Below are positions 35,329 through 43,892 of a stretch of 64,000 nucleotides of DNA, in pieces; positions within the stretch are counted from its first letter, which is position 1, and every line of letters begins with the position of its first letter. The position numbers and the translations under genes were made by a program. Below the pieces are notes generated by a model that was given only the letters and a program-made list of their open reading frames with translations, had not been told where the DNA came from and ran no database searches. The DNA is from CALJFL01 sp039964455 (GTDB lineage: Bacteria > Pseudomonadota > Gammaproteobacteria > Pseudomonadales > Halieaceae). The DNA lies in the NCBI GenBank assembly GCA_039964455.1, contig JBDVXK010000024.1, forward strand, positions 62,001-126,000. The letters are read 5' to 3'.

Positions 35329-35652
35329 TTATACGGTGAAGCTCTCTCCACAACCACACTCTCCCTGAACATTGGGGTTGCGAAACTGTAGGCCTTCGTT
35401 GAGCCCTTCACGAACAAAATCGAGTTCAGTGCCGTCCAGGTACACCATACTTTTAGGGTCGACAAAAACCTTTACGCCGTGTCCTTCAAAGACATGGTCC
35501 TCAGCTACCAGTTCGTCGACAAACTCAAGGACGTAAGCCATGCCTGAACACCCCGACGTGGTGACACCCACACGGATCCCCAGGCCCTTGCCGCGGCTAT
35601 CGAGCTGCGAAGCTACGTGGTTTGCTGCAGATTCGGTAACACTGAGTGCCAT
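35329..35652 (-). CDS. iscA: Fe-S assembly scaffold/carrier IscA
   Basis: A 107-residue A-type carrier. The three cluster-ligand Cys are in VTTSGCSGMAY and GECGCGESF. The ATG at 35652 starts the family sequence MALSVTESAANHVA; it is two bases downstream of the iscU stop. Confidence 0.96.
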   Translation of the reverse strand: MALSVTESAANHVASQLDSRGKGLGIRVGVTTSGCSGMAYVLEFVDELVAEDHVFEGHGVKVFVDPKSMVYLDGTELDFVREGLNEGLQFRNPNVQGECGCGESFTV

Positions 35653-35654
35653 TG

Positions 35655-36041
35655 TTAGCCTTCGCCCCGCTTGTCGCGCAAGTCCTTGACCGCAGCCTTG
35701 ATCGCATCTTCCGCCAATACCGAGCAGTGAATCTTGACCGGTGGCAAAGCCAGCTCCTGGGCTATTTCTGTATTTCTGATTTGCTCCGCCTCGTCGAGGT
35801 TCTTGCCCTTGACCCACTCGGTCAGCAGCGAGCTTGAGGCAATCGCCGATCCGCAGCCGTAGGTTTTGAACTTGGCGTCTTCGATAACACCGTCGTCATT
35901 GACCTTGATCTGCAAACGCATCACGTCACCGCAAGCCGGCGCACCCACCATACCGGTGCCCACACTCTCATCGTTGGCATCCATCTTGCCCACGTTGCGG
36001 GGGTTTTCGTAATGGTCCAGTACCTTGTCGCTATAAGCCAT
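35655..36041 (-). CDS. iscU: Fe-S cluster assembly scaffold IscU
   Basis: The 128-residue scaffold on which [2Fe-2S] clusters are built. The three Cys are in GAPACGDVM, YGCGSAIASS and KIHCSVLAEDA. The HscA recognition motif LPPVK is present. MAYSDKVLDHYENPRNVG is the family N-terminus. Confidence 0.98.
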   Translation of the reverse strand: MAYSDKVLDHYENPRNVGKMDANDESVGTGMVGAPACGDVMRLQIKVNDDGVIEDAKFKTYGCGSAIASSSLLTEWVKGKNLDEAEQIRNTEIAQELALPPVKIHCSVLAEDAIKAAVKDLRDKRGEG

Positions 36042-36062
36042 GGTTAAACTCCCTCTATAAAA

Positions 36063-37277
36063 TCAGTGTGCGGCCCATTCGATCGTGCTCAGATCGACGC
36101 CGTCTTTGTACATATCCCAAAGCGGTGATAATTCCCGCAGTTTGTCTACCGCCGTGCGAAGTTGCGCTACCGCATGGTCCACATCGTCTTCTGTTGTAAA
36201 ACGACCAAAGGCAAAGCGCAGTGAACTGTGTGCCAGTTCATCGTTCAGGCCAAGCGCACGCAATACATAAGATGGCTCCAGACTGGCAGAAGTACAGGCC
36301 GACCCGCTGGAGATAGCCAAATCCTTCAGGGACATGATCAGGGACTCACCCTCAACGAAGGCAATACTGACATTGATTGCGCCGGGCAGCCGCGAATCTT
36401 CATCGCCATTGATGTGCACTTCTTCGATGTCTTTGATGCCATCCCAGAAGCGCTGGCGCAGTGCCAGCGAGTGAGCAGCATCCAGTGACATATCTTCTTT
36501 GGCGATACGGGCCGCTTCTCCCATACCTACAATCTGGTGAGTCGCCAATGTACCGGAACGCATGCCGCGCTCGTGACCACCGCCGTGCATTTGTGCCTCA
36601 AGGCGAACACGAGGCTTTCGGCGCACATACAATGCACCTATCCCTTTCGGGCCATACATTTTATGCGCCGACATGGCCAGGAGATCCACTTTCATGGTCT
36701 CCATGTTGATCTCGATTTTACCCGTGCTCTGTGCCGCGTCGACGTGGAATACAACACCGGCATTACGGGTAACCTCGCCAATGCCGGCGATATCGTTAAC
36801 CGTACCAATCTCATTGTTGGCGTGCATGATGCTCACCAGAATGGTGTCATCACGCAGTGCTTCTGCAACGGCTTCCGGGGTGATGATGCCATTGCTATCA
36901 GGCTCCAGATAAGTCACCTCGAAGCCCTCACGTTCAAGCTGCCGACAGCTGTCCAGCACCGCCTTGTGCTCAATCTTCGACGAGATGATGTGCTTGCCTT
37001 TCTTCTGATAGAAATGTGCGACACCCTTGATGGCCAGGTTGTCGGATTCAGTGGCGCCAGACGTCCATACAATTTCACGCGGATCGGCATGGATCAGGTC
37101 GGCGACCTGACGACGGGCATTCTCTACCGCTTCCTCTGCTTTCCAGCCGAAGATGTGCGAGCGCGACGCCGGGTTTCCGAAGTTTCCCTCCATCGAAAGA
37201 CAGTGTGTCATCTTCTCTACAACACGCGGATCAACCGGCGTTGTAGCGAGATAATCAAAGTAAATCGGTGTTTGCAT
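36063..37277 (-). CDS. iscS: Cysteine desulfurase IscS
   Basis: A 404-residue PLP enzyme that takes sulfur from cysteine for Fe-S clusters and tRNA thiolation. PLP-Lys is in SAHKMYGPKGIG, and the sulfur-carrying Cys in SSGSACTSASLEPSYVLRAL. MQTPIYFDYLATTPVDPRV is the family N-terminus. It is the second gene of the operon. Confidence 0.98.
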   Translation of the reverse strand: MQTPIYFDYLATTPVDPRVVEKMTHCLSMEGNFGNPASRSHIFGWKAEEAVENARRQVADLIHADPREIVWTSGATESDNLAIKGVAHFYQKKGKHIISSKIEHKAVLDSCRQLEREGFEVTYLEPDSNGIITPEAVAEALRDDTILVSIMHANNEIGTVNDIAGIGEVTRNAGVVFHVDAAQSTGKIEINMETMKVDLLAMSAHKMYGPKGIGALYVRRKPRVRLEAQMHGGGHERGMRSGTLATHQIVGMGEAARIAKEDMSLDAAHSLALRQRFWDGIKDIEEVHINGDEDSRLPGAINVSIAFVEGESLIMSLKDLAISSGSACTSASLEPSYVLRALGLNDELAHSSLRFAFGRFTTEDDVDHAVAQLRTAVDKLRELSPLWDMYKDGVDLSTIEWAAH

Positions 37278-37314
37278 TTCTACTGCTCCGTTCTTGCCGC
37301 TGCATTCAGCGACA

Positions 37315-37794
37315 TTAAATCTGTGTCAGTGCCAGTGTCTCTGGTTCAATCCCATTGGCTCGCGAGTTCTGTCTCGCCGAAACATCCTGCACTTCTCGTT
37401 GCTCTACCAACGTTCCCAGGCTGATCTGGCTAAGGAAGCCGTGTATCTGGTCACTCAGGTTTTCCCAAAGGTGGTGGGTAAGACACACCTCGCCCTGCTG
37501 GCAGTCGCTAGCGCCACCGCAGCCGGTCGCGTCGACCGCCTCGTTGACCGCATCGATAATCTGCGCAACAAAAATCTGGTCACCGGCACGACTGAGGCGG
37601 TAACCGCCGCCGGGGCCGCGTACACTTTTCACCAGATCACCACGGCGCAGCTTGGCAAACAACTGCTCCAGGTAAGACAGGGAAATGTCCTGCCTGCCGG
37701 AGATGTCTGCAAGGCTGACCGGGCCGGATTCGCCGTGCAACGCCAGATCTAACATGGCTGTTACGGCATAACGTCCTTTCGTTGTAAGGCGCAT
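37315..37794 (-). CDS. iscR: Fe-S cluster-responsive regulator IscR
   Basis: A 159-residue Rrf2-family regulator that represses the isc operon when it holds a [2Fe-2S] cluster. The winged-helix part is MRLTTKGRYAVTAMLDLALH with LSYLEQLFAKLRRGDLVKS. The three cluster Cys are in CGGASDCQQGEVC, followed by LTHHLW with the His ligand. It is first in the operon, behind a promoter covered by a probable IscR site. Confidence 0.97.
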   Translation of the reverse strand: MRLTTKGRYAVTAMLDLALHGESGPVSLADISGRQDISLSYLEQLFAKLRRGDLVKSVRGPGGGYRLSRAGDQIFVAQIIDAVNEAVDATGCGGASDCQQGEVCLTHHLWENLSDQIHGFLSQISLGTLVEQREVQDVSARQNSRANGIEPETLALTQI

Positions 37795-37821
37795 AGATCA
37801 CCTATTACTTCAGAGGCGGCA

Positions 37822-37854
37822 ATTATCCAATAACCCACCAAATTGGTCAACTAT
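37822..37854 (-). promoter_or_regulatory. isc operon promoter with type 1 IscR site
   Basis: On the minus strand -35 TTGACC (37845-37850) and -10 GATAAT (37822-37827) are exactly 17 bases apart. The -35 lies inside a 25-base element at 37830-37854 that starts ATAGTTGACC and ends GGTGGGTTAT, fitting the IscR type 1 pattern (ATASYYGAC...GTCRRSTAT with small deviations). This predicts autoregulation of iscRSUA-hscBA-fdx-iscX. Confidence 0.8.
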
Positions 37855-37894
37855 AAAACCAACCATTTTGATCGGGTAAATGGACAAAGCTGAG

Positions 37895-38644
37895 TCAGCT
37901 ATCGCCGCCTCTCGCTTTGCGCACCCATTTCTGGGTCTCAGTGAGCACACCGCGCAGAATATTGAGCTCCATCTCGTCCAGCCGCACCCGACCGTAGAGC
38001 CTGCGCATCCTGGCCATCAACTGCCTGGGAGCAGCAGGATCAAGAAATTCGATGTCGACAAGGGTCTGCTCCAGATGTTCGTAGTAGCGCTCCATGTTCT
38101 GGACTGTGCTGAACGGCGCATCCCACTGGTCATCCTCGGCTACCGGCAGCTCCGCCTGCGAGTGCAACATGCGCAACTCGTAGCACACAATCTGCACCGC
38201 CATGGCCAGGTTCAGCGAGCTGTAGTCTGACGACGTAGGGATATTCAGGTGCAGGTTGCAGAGCTTCAGCTCTTCATTGGTCAAGCCTCTATCCTCACGA
38301 CCAAACAACACCGCTACCTGCTCTTTTTCGGACGCCTTCCCCATGCGCTGGGCACAGGCACGTGGATCCTGCAGCGGCCACGGGATCCGACGCTCACGGG
38401 CGCTGGTGCCCACCACAAACTGACAGTCAGCAACCGCTTCTTCCACGGTATCGACTACCGTGGCTGATTCCAGCACATCGCCCGCAGAGGCCGCTCGCCA
38501 GGTGGCCTGCTCGTCAGGGTATTGCCGGGGCGCCACCAGGCAAAGGCGGTTCAGCCCCATATTCTTCATGGCGCGCGCCACGCCACCGATATTGCCGGGA
38601 TGGCTGGTATTGACCAGCACAATACGAATGTTTTCGAGATTCAT
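37895..38644 (-). CDS. trmJ: tRNA (Cm32/Um32) methyltransferase TrmJ
   Basis: A 249-residue SPOUT methyltransferase that 2'-O-methylates position 32 of tRNAs. IRIVLVNTSHPGNIGGVARAM at the N-terminus, VLFGREDRGLTNEEL and LNLAMAVQIVCYEL near the knot are characteristic. The ATG at 38644 follows GAGAG; an earlier ATG four codons up is less favoured. Its neighbours (suhB divergent, iscR downstream) are the usual gammaproteobacterial ones. Confidence 0.94.
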   Translation of the reverse strand: MNLENIRIVLVNTSHPGNIGGVARAMKNMGLNRLCLVAPRQYPDEQATWRAASAGDVLESATVVDTVEEAVADCQFVVGTSARERRIPWPLQDPRACAQRMGKASEKEQVAVLFGREDRGLTNEELKLCNLHLNIPTSSDYSSLNLAMAVQIVCYELRMLHSQAELPVAEDDQWDAPFSTVQNMERYYEHLEQTLVDIEFLDPAAPRQLMARMRRLYGRVRLDEMELNILRGVLTETQKWVRKARGGDS

Positions 38645-38726
38645 GCACACTCTCATCTATGAGCCAGGCCCCGTTTTCGGGGGCGCGCAGTGTAGCAGAT
38701 TTACCTTATTTTTAACCCTCGTGCCG

Positions 38727-38757
38727 TTAGCAACCGGTAAGCGAGTGCTGCTATAAT
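38727..38757 (+). promoter_or_regulatory. Predicted suhB promoter with extended -10
   Basis: TGCTATAAT (TG at 38749, TATAAT at 38752-38757) is an extended -10. A weak TTAGCA lies 19 bases upstream. It is 33 bases before the suhB start. Confidence 0.6.
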
Positions 38758-38790
38758 CGCGCGCCCAGCCAAACCGACCAGGAACCCACC

Positions 38791-39585
38791 ATGGAACCGA
38801 TGATCAATATCGCACTGCGCGCCGCCCGCAAGGTCGGAGAGCAAATCGTGCGCGCGTCGGATGACCTGGACCAGGTTGAATTCAAGGCGAAGAGCCTGAA
38901 CGACTTCGTATCGGATGTAGACCTCAACGCCGAGCAGGAAATCAGCTATCACCTGCGTAAGGCCTTTCCCGACCACGCCATTATGGGTGAAGAAACGGGC
39001 CTGGATGGCGCCGAAGATGCCGAGTATCGGTGGGTGATCGATCCGCTGGACGGCACCACCAACTACATGCGCGGTATTCCACATTACGCGATTTCCATCG
39101 CCTGCCTGCACAAGGGGAAACTTGAGCACGCTGTGGTTCTGGATCCGGTACGCCGCGAGGAATTTACCGCATCGCGAGGCCGTGGCGCACAACTCAACGG
39201 TCGCCGCATCAGGGTGAGCAAACTACCCGGCCTGGACGGTGCGCTGCTGGGCACTGGCATCCCTTTCAAGAATCACTGCGATGACAAGCTCGAACCCTAC
39301 AGCAAGACCCTCGAAGTGCTGGCCGGACAGTGTGCTGGCATCAGGCGGGCCGGTGCCGCCTCACTTGACCTGGCCTATGTCGCCGCCGGTCGCCTGGATG
39401 CATTCTGGGAAATCGGCCTGTCTCAGTGGGATATTGCGGCGGGTGCACTGCTGGTACGCGAGGCAGGCGGACTGGTCGCCGACATTGATGGCTCAGACAA
39501 CTTCATGAGCTCGGGTAATATCGTGTGCGGCAACCCCAAGTGCTTCAAGGCCGTTCTGCAAACTACCAAACCCCTACTGGGATAG
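38791..39585 (+). CDS. suhB: Inositol-1-monophosphatase SuhB
   Basis: A 264-residue Mg-dependent phosphatase. Metal motifs GEETG, WVIDPLDGTTNY and WDIAAGALLVREAGG are in order. In E. coli SuhB also acts in rRNA transcription antitermination and 30S maturation. A short hairpin overlaps its stop codon. Confidence 0.96.
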   Translation: MEPMINIALRAARKVGEQIVRASDDLDQVEFKAKSLNDFVSDVDLNAEQEISYHLRKAFPDHAIMGEETGLDGAEDAEYRWVIDPLDGTTNYMRGIPHYAISIACLHKGKLEHAVVLDPVRREEFTASRGRGAQLNGRRIRVSKLPGLDGALLGTGIPFKNHCDDKLEPYSKTLEVLAGQCAGIRRAGAASLDLAYVAAGRLDAFWEIGLSQWDIAAGALLVREAGGLVADIDGSDNFMSSGNIVCGNPKCFKAVLQTTKPLLG

Positions 39586-39606
39586 CACTATTCGCTCTCT
39601 AGTGCT
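39584..39606 (+). terminator. Hairpin at the end of suhB
   Basis: AGCACTA / TAGTGCT, seven base pairs with a nine-base loop, overlapping the suhB stop. No clear T-tract follows, so termination is only possible. Confidence 0.35.
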
Positions 39607-39731
39607 GTCTAGGCGAGAGCGACAACAGGGCAAGCCCGCGCCCTAAGGCGGCTGATCAAGTTCGCCCTGCACATTGCCTGCTGAGCCAGCTATGTCACAA
39701 TCGAGCCTTCGCCACAAACATTAGCCGCTCT

Positions 39732-40694
39732 ATGAGTAATCTGCCATCTCTTCTGCGCCACAGCCTGCAAGCGCCTGGCTCCGAGAACAACTGTGGTGGC
39801 GGGGGCAAAGGCTACGGACTCGACTTCAACCTGCCCAGAGACAACCTCCACGCCTTCGGCAAGCTCTGGGCAACCTACGACGATGCGCCGGTATTTTCAG
39901 CATTTCACGGGTTGATGTTCGGCAAGATAGGCGATGCTCGCCTTCAGCCACTGTTCGGTTACGCCGGTTTTGGAGGCTTCCAGGCTAAGCAACTGGCCAA
40001 CGGTAATGTCAGGCTCAGGGGAAAAGAGACCGGGTTTTTCACCGATCTGGCCAGCGGCGACATTCTGGAAGATTGGCTCAACCCTTACACGGGCGAGCGT
40101 GTTGAAGTATTCAACTTTTACAATGACCGCATACGCGGCGAGCTTACACCGGTAATGCCCGTATTCCAGTTTGGCGATACGGAAGATGCGCCCACATTGA
40201 TGAATGATGGCACTGCGATTACAGACGCCGACGGCAATGTACCCTTTATTTTGCCCTGGGAGCGCTATGGTGATCAGCTATTGCTTTCGTGGGACTACAC
40301 TCACCGCTACCGCAACCCGGTAACAGCCGATAAGTGGCCAGCTGCCAGCACCGGCGAATTCATCAACCCGTCAGAACACTTCACCTTCAGCGCCTCGGCT
40401 GCGGAGATAGAGGATCGCAGCATCCCGTGTGCACGCTTTAATTGTGGCTTCACCCGTCTCAGCCCGTGGTGGCCATGGATGAAAATGGGGATAGTACAAC
40501 CGCAAGGGGCACTGTTTGGCAGAATGCACTCGCACAAACAAAACAGGGGCTTTGACGATATTCCCGCCAAGGTATTGGCCTACGCTGAGAAACACTGTCC
40601 AGAGTACCTGGAACCCTGCACTGACTGGGATGATGGCTTTCCCATAGGCACCTGGGAAGCCTACGCTCGCAGTGTACCGCCGGAAGGTTCCTGA
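39732..40694 (+). CDS. DUF1838 family protein
   Basis: A 320-residue protein. The phrases DILEDWLNPYTGERVEVFNF, YNDRIRGE, then DYTHRYRNPVTADKWPA and a C-terminal GFPIGTWEAYARSV follow the DUF1838 pattern (Trp-Asn-Pro-Tyr-Thr-Gly-Glu-x-Val, paired Trp/Arg residues). The family has no assigned function but often sits in marine proteobacteria with aromatic, terpene or steroid degradation genes. No signal peptide is visible; two Cys/Gly-rich clusters occur near the N-terminus (NCGGGGKGYG). It is convergent with the HMG-CoA lyase gene at ten bases. Confidence 0.75.
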   Translation: MSNLPSLLRHSLQAPGSENNCGGGGKGYGLDFNLPRDNLHAFGKLWATYDDAPVFSAFHGLMFGKIGDARLQPLFGYAGFGGFQAKQLANGNVRLRGKETGFFTDLASGDILEDWLNPYTGERVEVFNFYNDRIRGELTPVMPVFQFGDTEDAPTLMNDGTAITDADGNVPFILPWERYGDQLLLSWDYTHRYRNPVTADKWPAASTGEFINPSEHFTFSASAAEIEDRSIPCARFNCGFTRLSPWWPWMKMGIVQPQGALFGRMHSHKQNRGFDDIPAKVLAYAEKHCPEYLEPCTDWDDGFPIGTWEAYARSVPPEGS

Positions 40695-40704
40695 TCCAGC
40701 GGTT

Positions 40705-41613
40705 TCAGCTGGCCTGCTTGAGCAACCAGGGCTTTAACCACGGCTTGGAGCGGCCGCCTGGCGCAGAGCCGGTGATTTCCTCGGCAAGATCAGAGGCTGC
40801 GATCAAACCATCGAGATCAATGCCGGTATCAAAACCCATTTTCTCCAGCATCATTACCACGTCTTCCGACGCGACGTTGCCGGTAGCGCCCGGCGCGAAT
40901 GGGCAGCCACCCAGACCTGCTATAGAAGCATCAAAACGTCGAATCCCTGATTCGACTGCGGCAAAGACATTGGCTACACCCATAGCCCTGGTGTCGTGAA
41001 AATGACAACCGAGTTTGGCGCTGCCATGACTATCCACCAGGCTGGCGGTGAGACTACGTACTTCCTGCGGGTCAGCGGCTCCAATGGTGTCGGCAATAAC
41101 TAACTCGTCTACGCCCTGCTCCAGGAATCGCGCGGCGATGTCCTGTACCACTGCCGGATCAGTAGGGCCATCGAAGGGACAGGCGAAACAGGTAGTAATT
41201 GTTGCCAACACACTGATGCCGTCCTGCTTTGCCAGTGCGAGGATATCGGCAGTGATCTCCTCGGTGCGCTGCATACCCATATTGACGTTGGCCTGAGCCA
41301 TCCCCTCGCTGCCGTAAATGACCATGCCAACCGTTTTAACACCGGCGGCCCGGGCTAGTTCATAGCCTTTCATGTTCGGGATGAGTGCTGAATAAGTCAC
41401 ATCATCGTTCGGCAAACCGGCGACAACCTGATCTGTGCCGGCCATTGCCGGAACCGCCTTGGGAGACACAAAGCTGCCCACTTCAATATGCTTAACGCCG
41501 GCAGCCGCCAGCGCACCAATCATCGCCAGTCGCTCATCGACGCTGAGAATCTTCGGTTGATTCTGCAGTCCATCTCGAGGCCCTACGTCATTGATAATAA
41601 TTTGCTTGCTCAT
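40705..41613 (-). CDS. Hydroxymethylglutaryl-CoA lyase
   Basis: A 302-residue HMGL-like TIM-barrel enzyme that cleaves HMG-CoA to acetoacetate and acetyl-CoA, the last step of leucine catabolism. It has NDVGPRDGLQNQ (substrate/metal Asp-Arg), the HFHDTRAMG His-x-His metal motif and the catalytic Cys loop GLGGCPFAPGATGN. Members with similar sequence can act on related acyl-CoAs. No leucine-degradation neighbours lie in this window, so it may serve another pathway. Confidence 0.9.
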   Translation of the reverse strand: MSKQIIINDVGPRDGLQNQPKILSVDERLAMIGALAAAGVKHIEVGSFVSPKAVPAMAGTDQVVAGLPNDDVTYSALIPNMKGYELARAAGVKTVGMVIYGSEGMAQANVNMGMQRTEEITADILALAKQDGISVLATITTCFACPFDGPTDPAVVQDIAARFLEQGVDELVIADTIGAADPQEVRSLTASLVDSHGSAKLGCHFHDTRAMGVANVFAAVESGIRRFDASIAGLGGCPFAPGATGNVASEDVVMMLEKMGFDTGIDLDGLIAASDLAEEITGSAPGGRSKPWLKPWLLKQAS

Positions 41614-41673
41614 CGCGGTGTCGCTCCAATCTTTGCTGCCAGACAGTGTAGGCCATACCGGAATAGTACGTGA

Positions 41674-42396
41674 TCAGTCCCTGAAAAGTTCAGTCAATTC
41701 GTAGTGGGTCTGCATATACCCGGCAACGCTGGCCTTGAGCAGGATATAGTCATCGTCTGCTGTACACCAGACATCGTAAGGCGGGTGCTCCTCCGGCAGG
41801 TTACCCGCGGTGCCAGTAACCTGAAAGTGCCGCGCCTGAAATGTACCTGCGGCAACAGTAAGCTCTTCGTCCCCGACATAAACCAGAGAAAATCCGGTGA
41901 TGAAAAACATGGGGCCGGTAGCGCCGCGATGGTCGGGCGAAGTCAGGAAAAGATCCTTGTACGCCTCTGTGCCAGGCCCCTTGTCGAGGTCATACAGTTT
42001 CATTAGCAATGCATCGCCAACAATGGGATGGGATTGCAGCCACTTGACCGGCGCCGCTGTTTCTATCTTTTGATTAACTCTGCCATCGCGCTGATTGTAG
42101 GTTTCACACTCGGCAATGCCGTCACCAAACCGCATCCAGCCGCTGCCCTCAAACTTGTTACCAACAGTGAGGCGCACCGAGCAATCAATGGGCGCCGAAT
42201 CCGCATGCTGCATGGCAATAGACACATCGCGAATGACATTGGGCTCGTCGTCAATCTCACAGTGTGCCAACAAAACGTCGACCCCGTCGGACTGTTGAGT
42301 CAGCGTAAAGTATTCACGGCCGCGTTCCTGATCGAGTCGTTCGGGTTTTTTACTGGTATAGCGGATAGTGCCGCGAATCGTCCTGTGCACAGTCAT
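41674..42396 (-). CDS. Conserved hypothetical beta-rich protein (DUF3108-like)
   Basis: A 240-residue soluble protein without signal peptide, rich in beta strands. The C-terminal half (GFSLVYVGDEELTVAAGTFQARHFQV, then DVWCTADDDYILLKASV) resembles the DUF3108 layout, in which a measured cofactor or lipid could fit a barrel, but I am not certain. The ATG overlaps the stop of the GST gene (ATGA) and AGAGGA precedes it, so the two are coupled. Function unknown. Confidence 0.6.
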   Translation of the reverse strand: MTVHRTIRGTIRYTSKKPERLDQERGREYFTLTQQSDGVDVLLAHCEIDDEPNVIRDVSIAMQHADSAPIDCSVRLTVGNKFEGSGWMRFGDGIAECETYNQRDGRVNQKIETAAPVKWLQSHPIVGDALLMKLYDLDKGPGTEAYKDLFLTSPDHRGATGPMFFITGFSLVYVGDEELTVAAGTFQARHFQVTGTAGNLPEEHPPYDVWCTADDDYILLKASVAGYMQTHYELTELFRD

Positions 42397-43046
42397 GATC
42401 CTCTTATCTGTTGCATCACAGCCACGTGCGCCTGGGCCATCTCTTCCAGTGTGATCGCCACGCTGGGGTACTCCTGAACCCACTGCCACCAGGCAGCCAC
42501 TGCAGGATAGCCGGCCAGTATATTCTCCCGACCAAACTCTGCGGCCAGTGCATCCACATACCAGATCACGGTGGTGAGGCAGATATCGCCAGTCAACAAG
42601 GAACGGGGCGCGCTGTCAGGGCGCGCTGCGAGCAATCTCTCCAACTTGCCCAGCTCGGCTTCCACCAGCGCCATCTGATCTTGCGGGTCCACACCCTCTG
42701 CGGCGCCAAGCAGCAGTGCAAACAAGGGAAACAACGCCGGTGCCAAATGATTATCGGCACAGCGCACCAACATACCGTTGTGCGCGCGCGCCAGCGGGGT
42801 GTCAGGTATCAACGCAGGCTCTGGATAAATATCTTCCAAATAATCCAGAATAACTGTGGACTCGCCTATGGTTTCACCTGAGTCCAACTCGAGCACGGGT
42901 AGCTTGGCCAGCGGATAGGCGGCGGCGAATTCGGCCGTTCGCAAGGGGATGGGTGAGCTCACCAGATCAACCGGCAGCTTTTTGTGTTTGATCTGAATTC
43001 TTACGCGGCTTGCATAGGGTGAATTGTCGAGATTGAGAAGTTTCAT
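42393..43046 (-). CDS. Glutathione S-transferase family protein
   Basis: A 217-residue GST. The thioredoxin-fold N-terminal domain (MKLLNLDNSPYASRVRIQI, KLPVLELDSGETIGESTVILDYLE) with the Ser in place of Tyr near the glutathione thiol, and an all-helical C-terminal domain, are clear. ATG at 43046 starts the conserved part. It is divergent from the isochorismatase-type gene and coupled to a downstream hypothetical. The substrate is unknown; zeta- or beta-like classes are possible. Confidence 0.85.
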   Translation of the reverse strand: MKLLNLDNSPYASRVRIQIKHKKLPVDLVSSPIPLRTAEFAAAYPLAKLPVLELDSGETIGESTVILDYLEDIYPEPALIPDTPLARAHNGMLVRCADNHLAPALFPLFALLLGAAEGVDPQDQMALVEAELGKLERLLAARPDSAPRSLLTGDICLTTVIWYVDALAAEFGRENILAGYPAVAAWWQWVQEYPSVAITLEEMAQAHVAVMQQIRGS

Positions 43047-43090
43047 TGGTCTCCCGGACTGCAGTTGCTCTGTCAGTGGCCGCCGCATTG

Positions 43091-43114
43091 TATTAATGTT
43101 ATGTTAATATATCA
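43091..43114. promoter_or_regulatory. Candidate operator A (TATTAA-N7-TTAATATATCA)
   Basis: First of three elements with the layout TATTAA, seven bases, then TTRATATATCA. It lies in the divergent region between the GST gene and the isochorismatase-like gene. The sites at 46998 and 47071 have the same spacing. It may bind the GntR/UTRA regulator encoded at 47123. Confidence 0.55.
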
Positions 43115-43207
43115 AATGACTTGAAAGCCGCTCTGGCACTGGACTCACCACCACTACCCGACCGACAATGTGCGGGTTGCCACTGCCTCGATTGACACGG
43201 AGCTACA

Positions 43208-43873
43208 ATGGAAACCAGCCAAAAAACAGCGCGCGAAATTTACCAGGAACTGAAGTCCAACCCGACCCGGGCGAGGTTCGGATTTGGCGATAAAGCGATC
43301 CTGGTGAATGTCGACCCACAGAAAGCATACACCCGCACGGATCTGTTCAAAACCGCTTACGAAACGGATCCGCAGCAAATGCACTACGTCAACGAACTTG
43401 CCAAGGCCTTTCGCGCGAAAAACTGGCCGGTGGTCTGGACCCATGTCGCCTACATGGACTCAGGAGAAGACTGCGGCATCTGGGGCACCCGCACAGACAC
43501 CCCGGACTCGCTACAAAATATAAAGTTTGGATCCGAACGCACGGAGTTTGATGACCGTCTGGAAATCGATAGCGAGCGGGATGCAATTTACTGTAAGAAG
43601 ATGCCCTCCGCCTTTTTTGAAACGCAGCTGCAATCGCTGTGTGTCTGGCACAAAGTAGACACCGTGGTGATTACCGGTGGCTCAACGTCCGGCTGCATTC
43701 GTGCTACTGCTGTGGATTCGCTATCACGAGGCTACCGCACCATTGTTCCTGAAGAGTGCGTGGCCGATAAACACGAAAGCTACCACTTCGCCAATCTCAC
43801 CGACCTTGCCATCAAATATGCGGATGTGGTCGATGTGCAGGAAGTCTTCGACTGGCTGCAGCCACAATCATAA
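43208..43873 (+). CDS. Isochorismatase-family amidohydrolase
   Basis: A 221-residue cysteine hydrolase. The catalytic triad Asp36 (VNVDPQKAY), Lys131 (CKKMPSAF) and Cys163 (GGSTSGCIRATAVD) is complete, with the cis-peptide GGSTSGC typical of N-carbamoylsarcosine amidase and related hydrolases. Such enzymes split carbamoyl or amide C-N bonds. It is the first gene of a cluster with two PuuE-like enzymes, so it may hydrolyse a carbamoylated product of theirs. Candidate operator A is upstream. Confidence 0.88.
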   Translation: METSQKTAREIYQELKSNPTRARFGFGDKAILVNVDPQKAYTRTDLFKTAYETDPQQMHYVNELAKAFRAKNWPVVWTHVAYMDSGEDCGIWGTRTDTPDSLQNIKFGSERTEFDDRLEIDSERDAIYCKKMPSAFFETQLQSLCVWHKVDTVVITGGSTSGCIRATAVDSLSRGYRTIVPEECVADKHESYHFANLTDLAIKYADVVDVQEVFDWLQPQS

Positions 43874-43892
43874 GCAAACGCCGGAGACAGTC

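Noticed and set aside
36537..37424. A 295-codon frame antisense to iscS
   Set aside because: It overlaps a certain essential gene completely and has no protein-like character.
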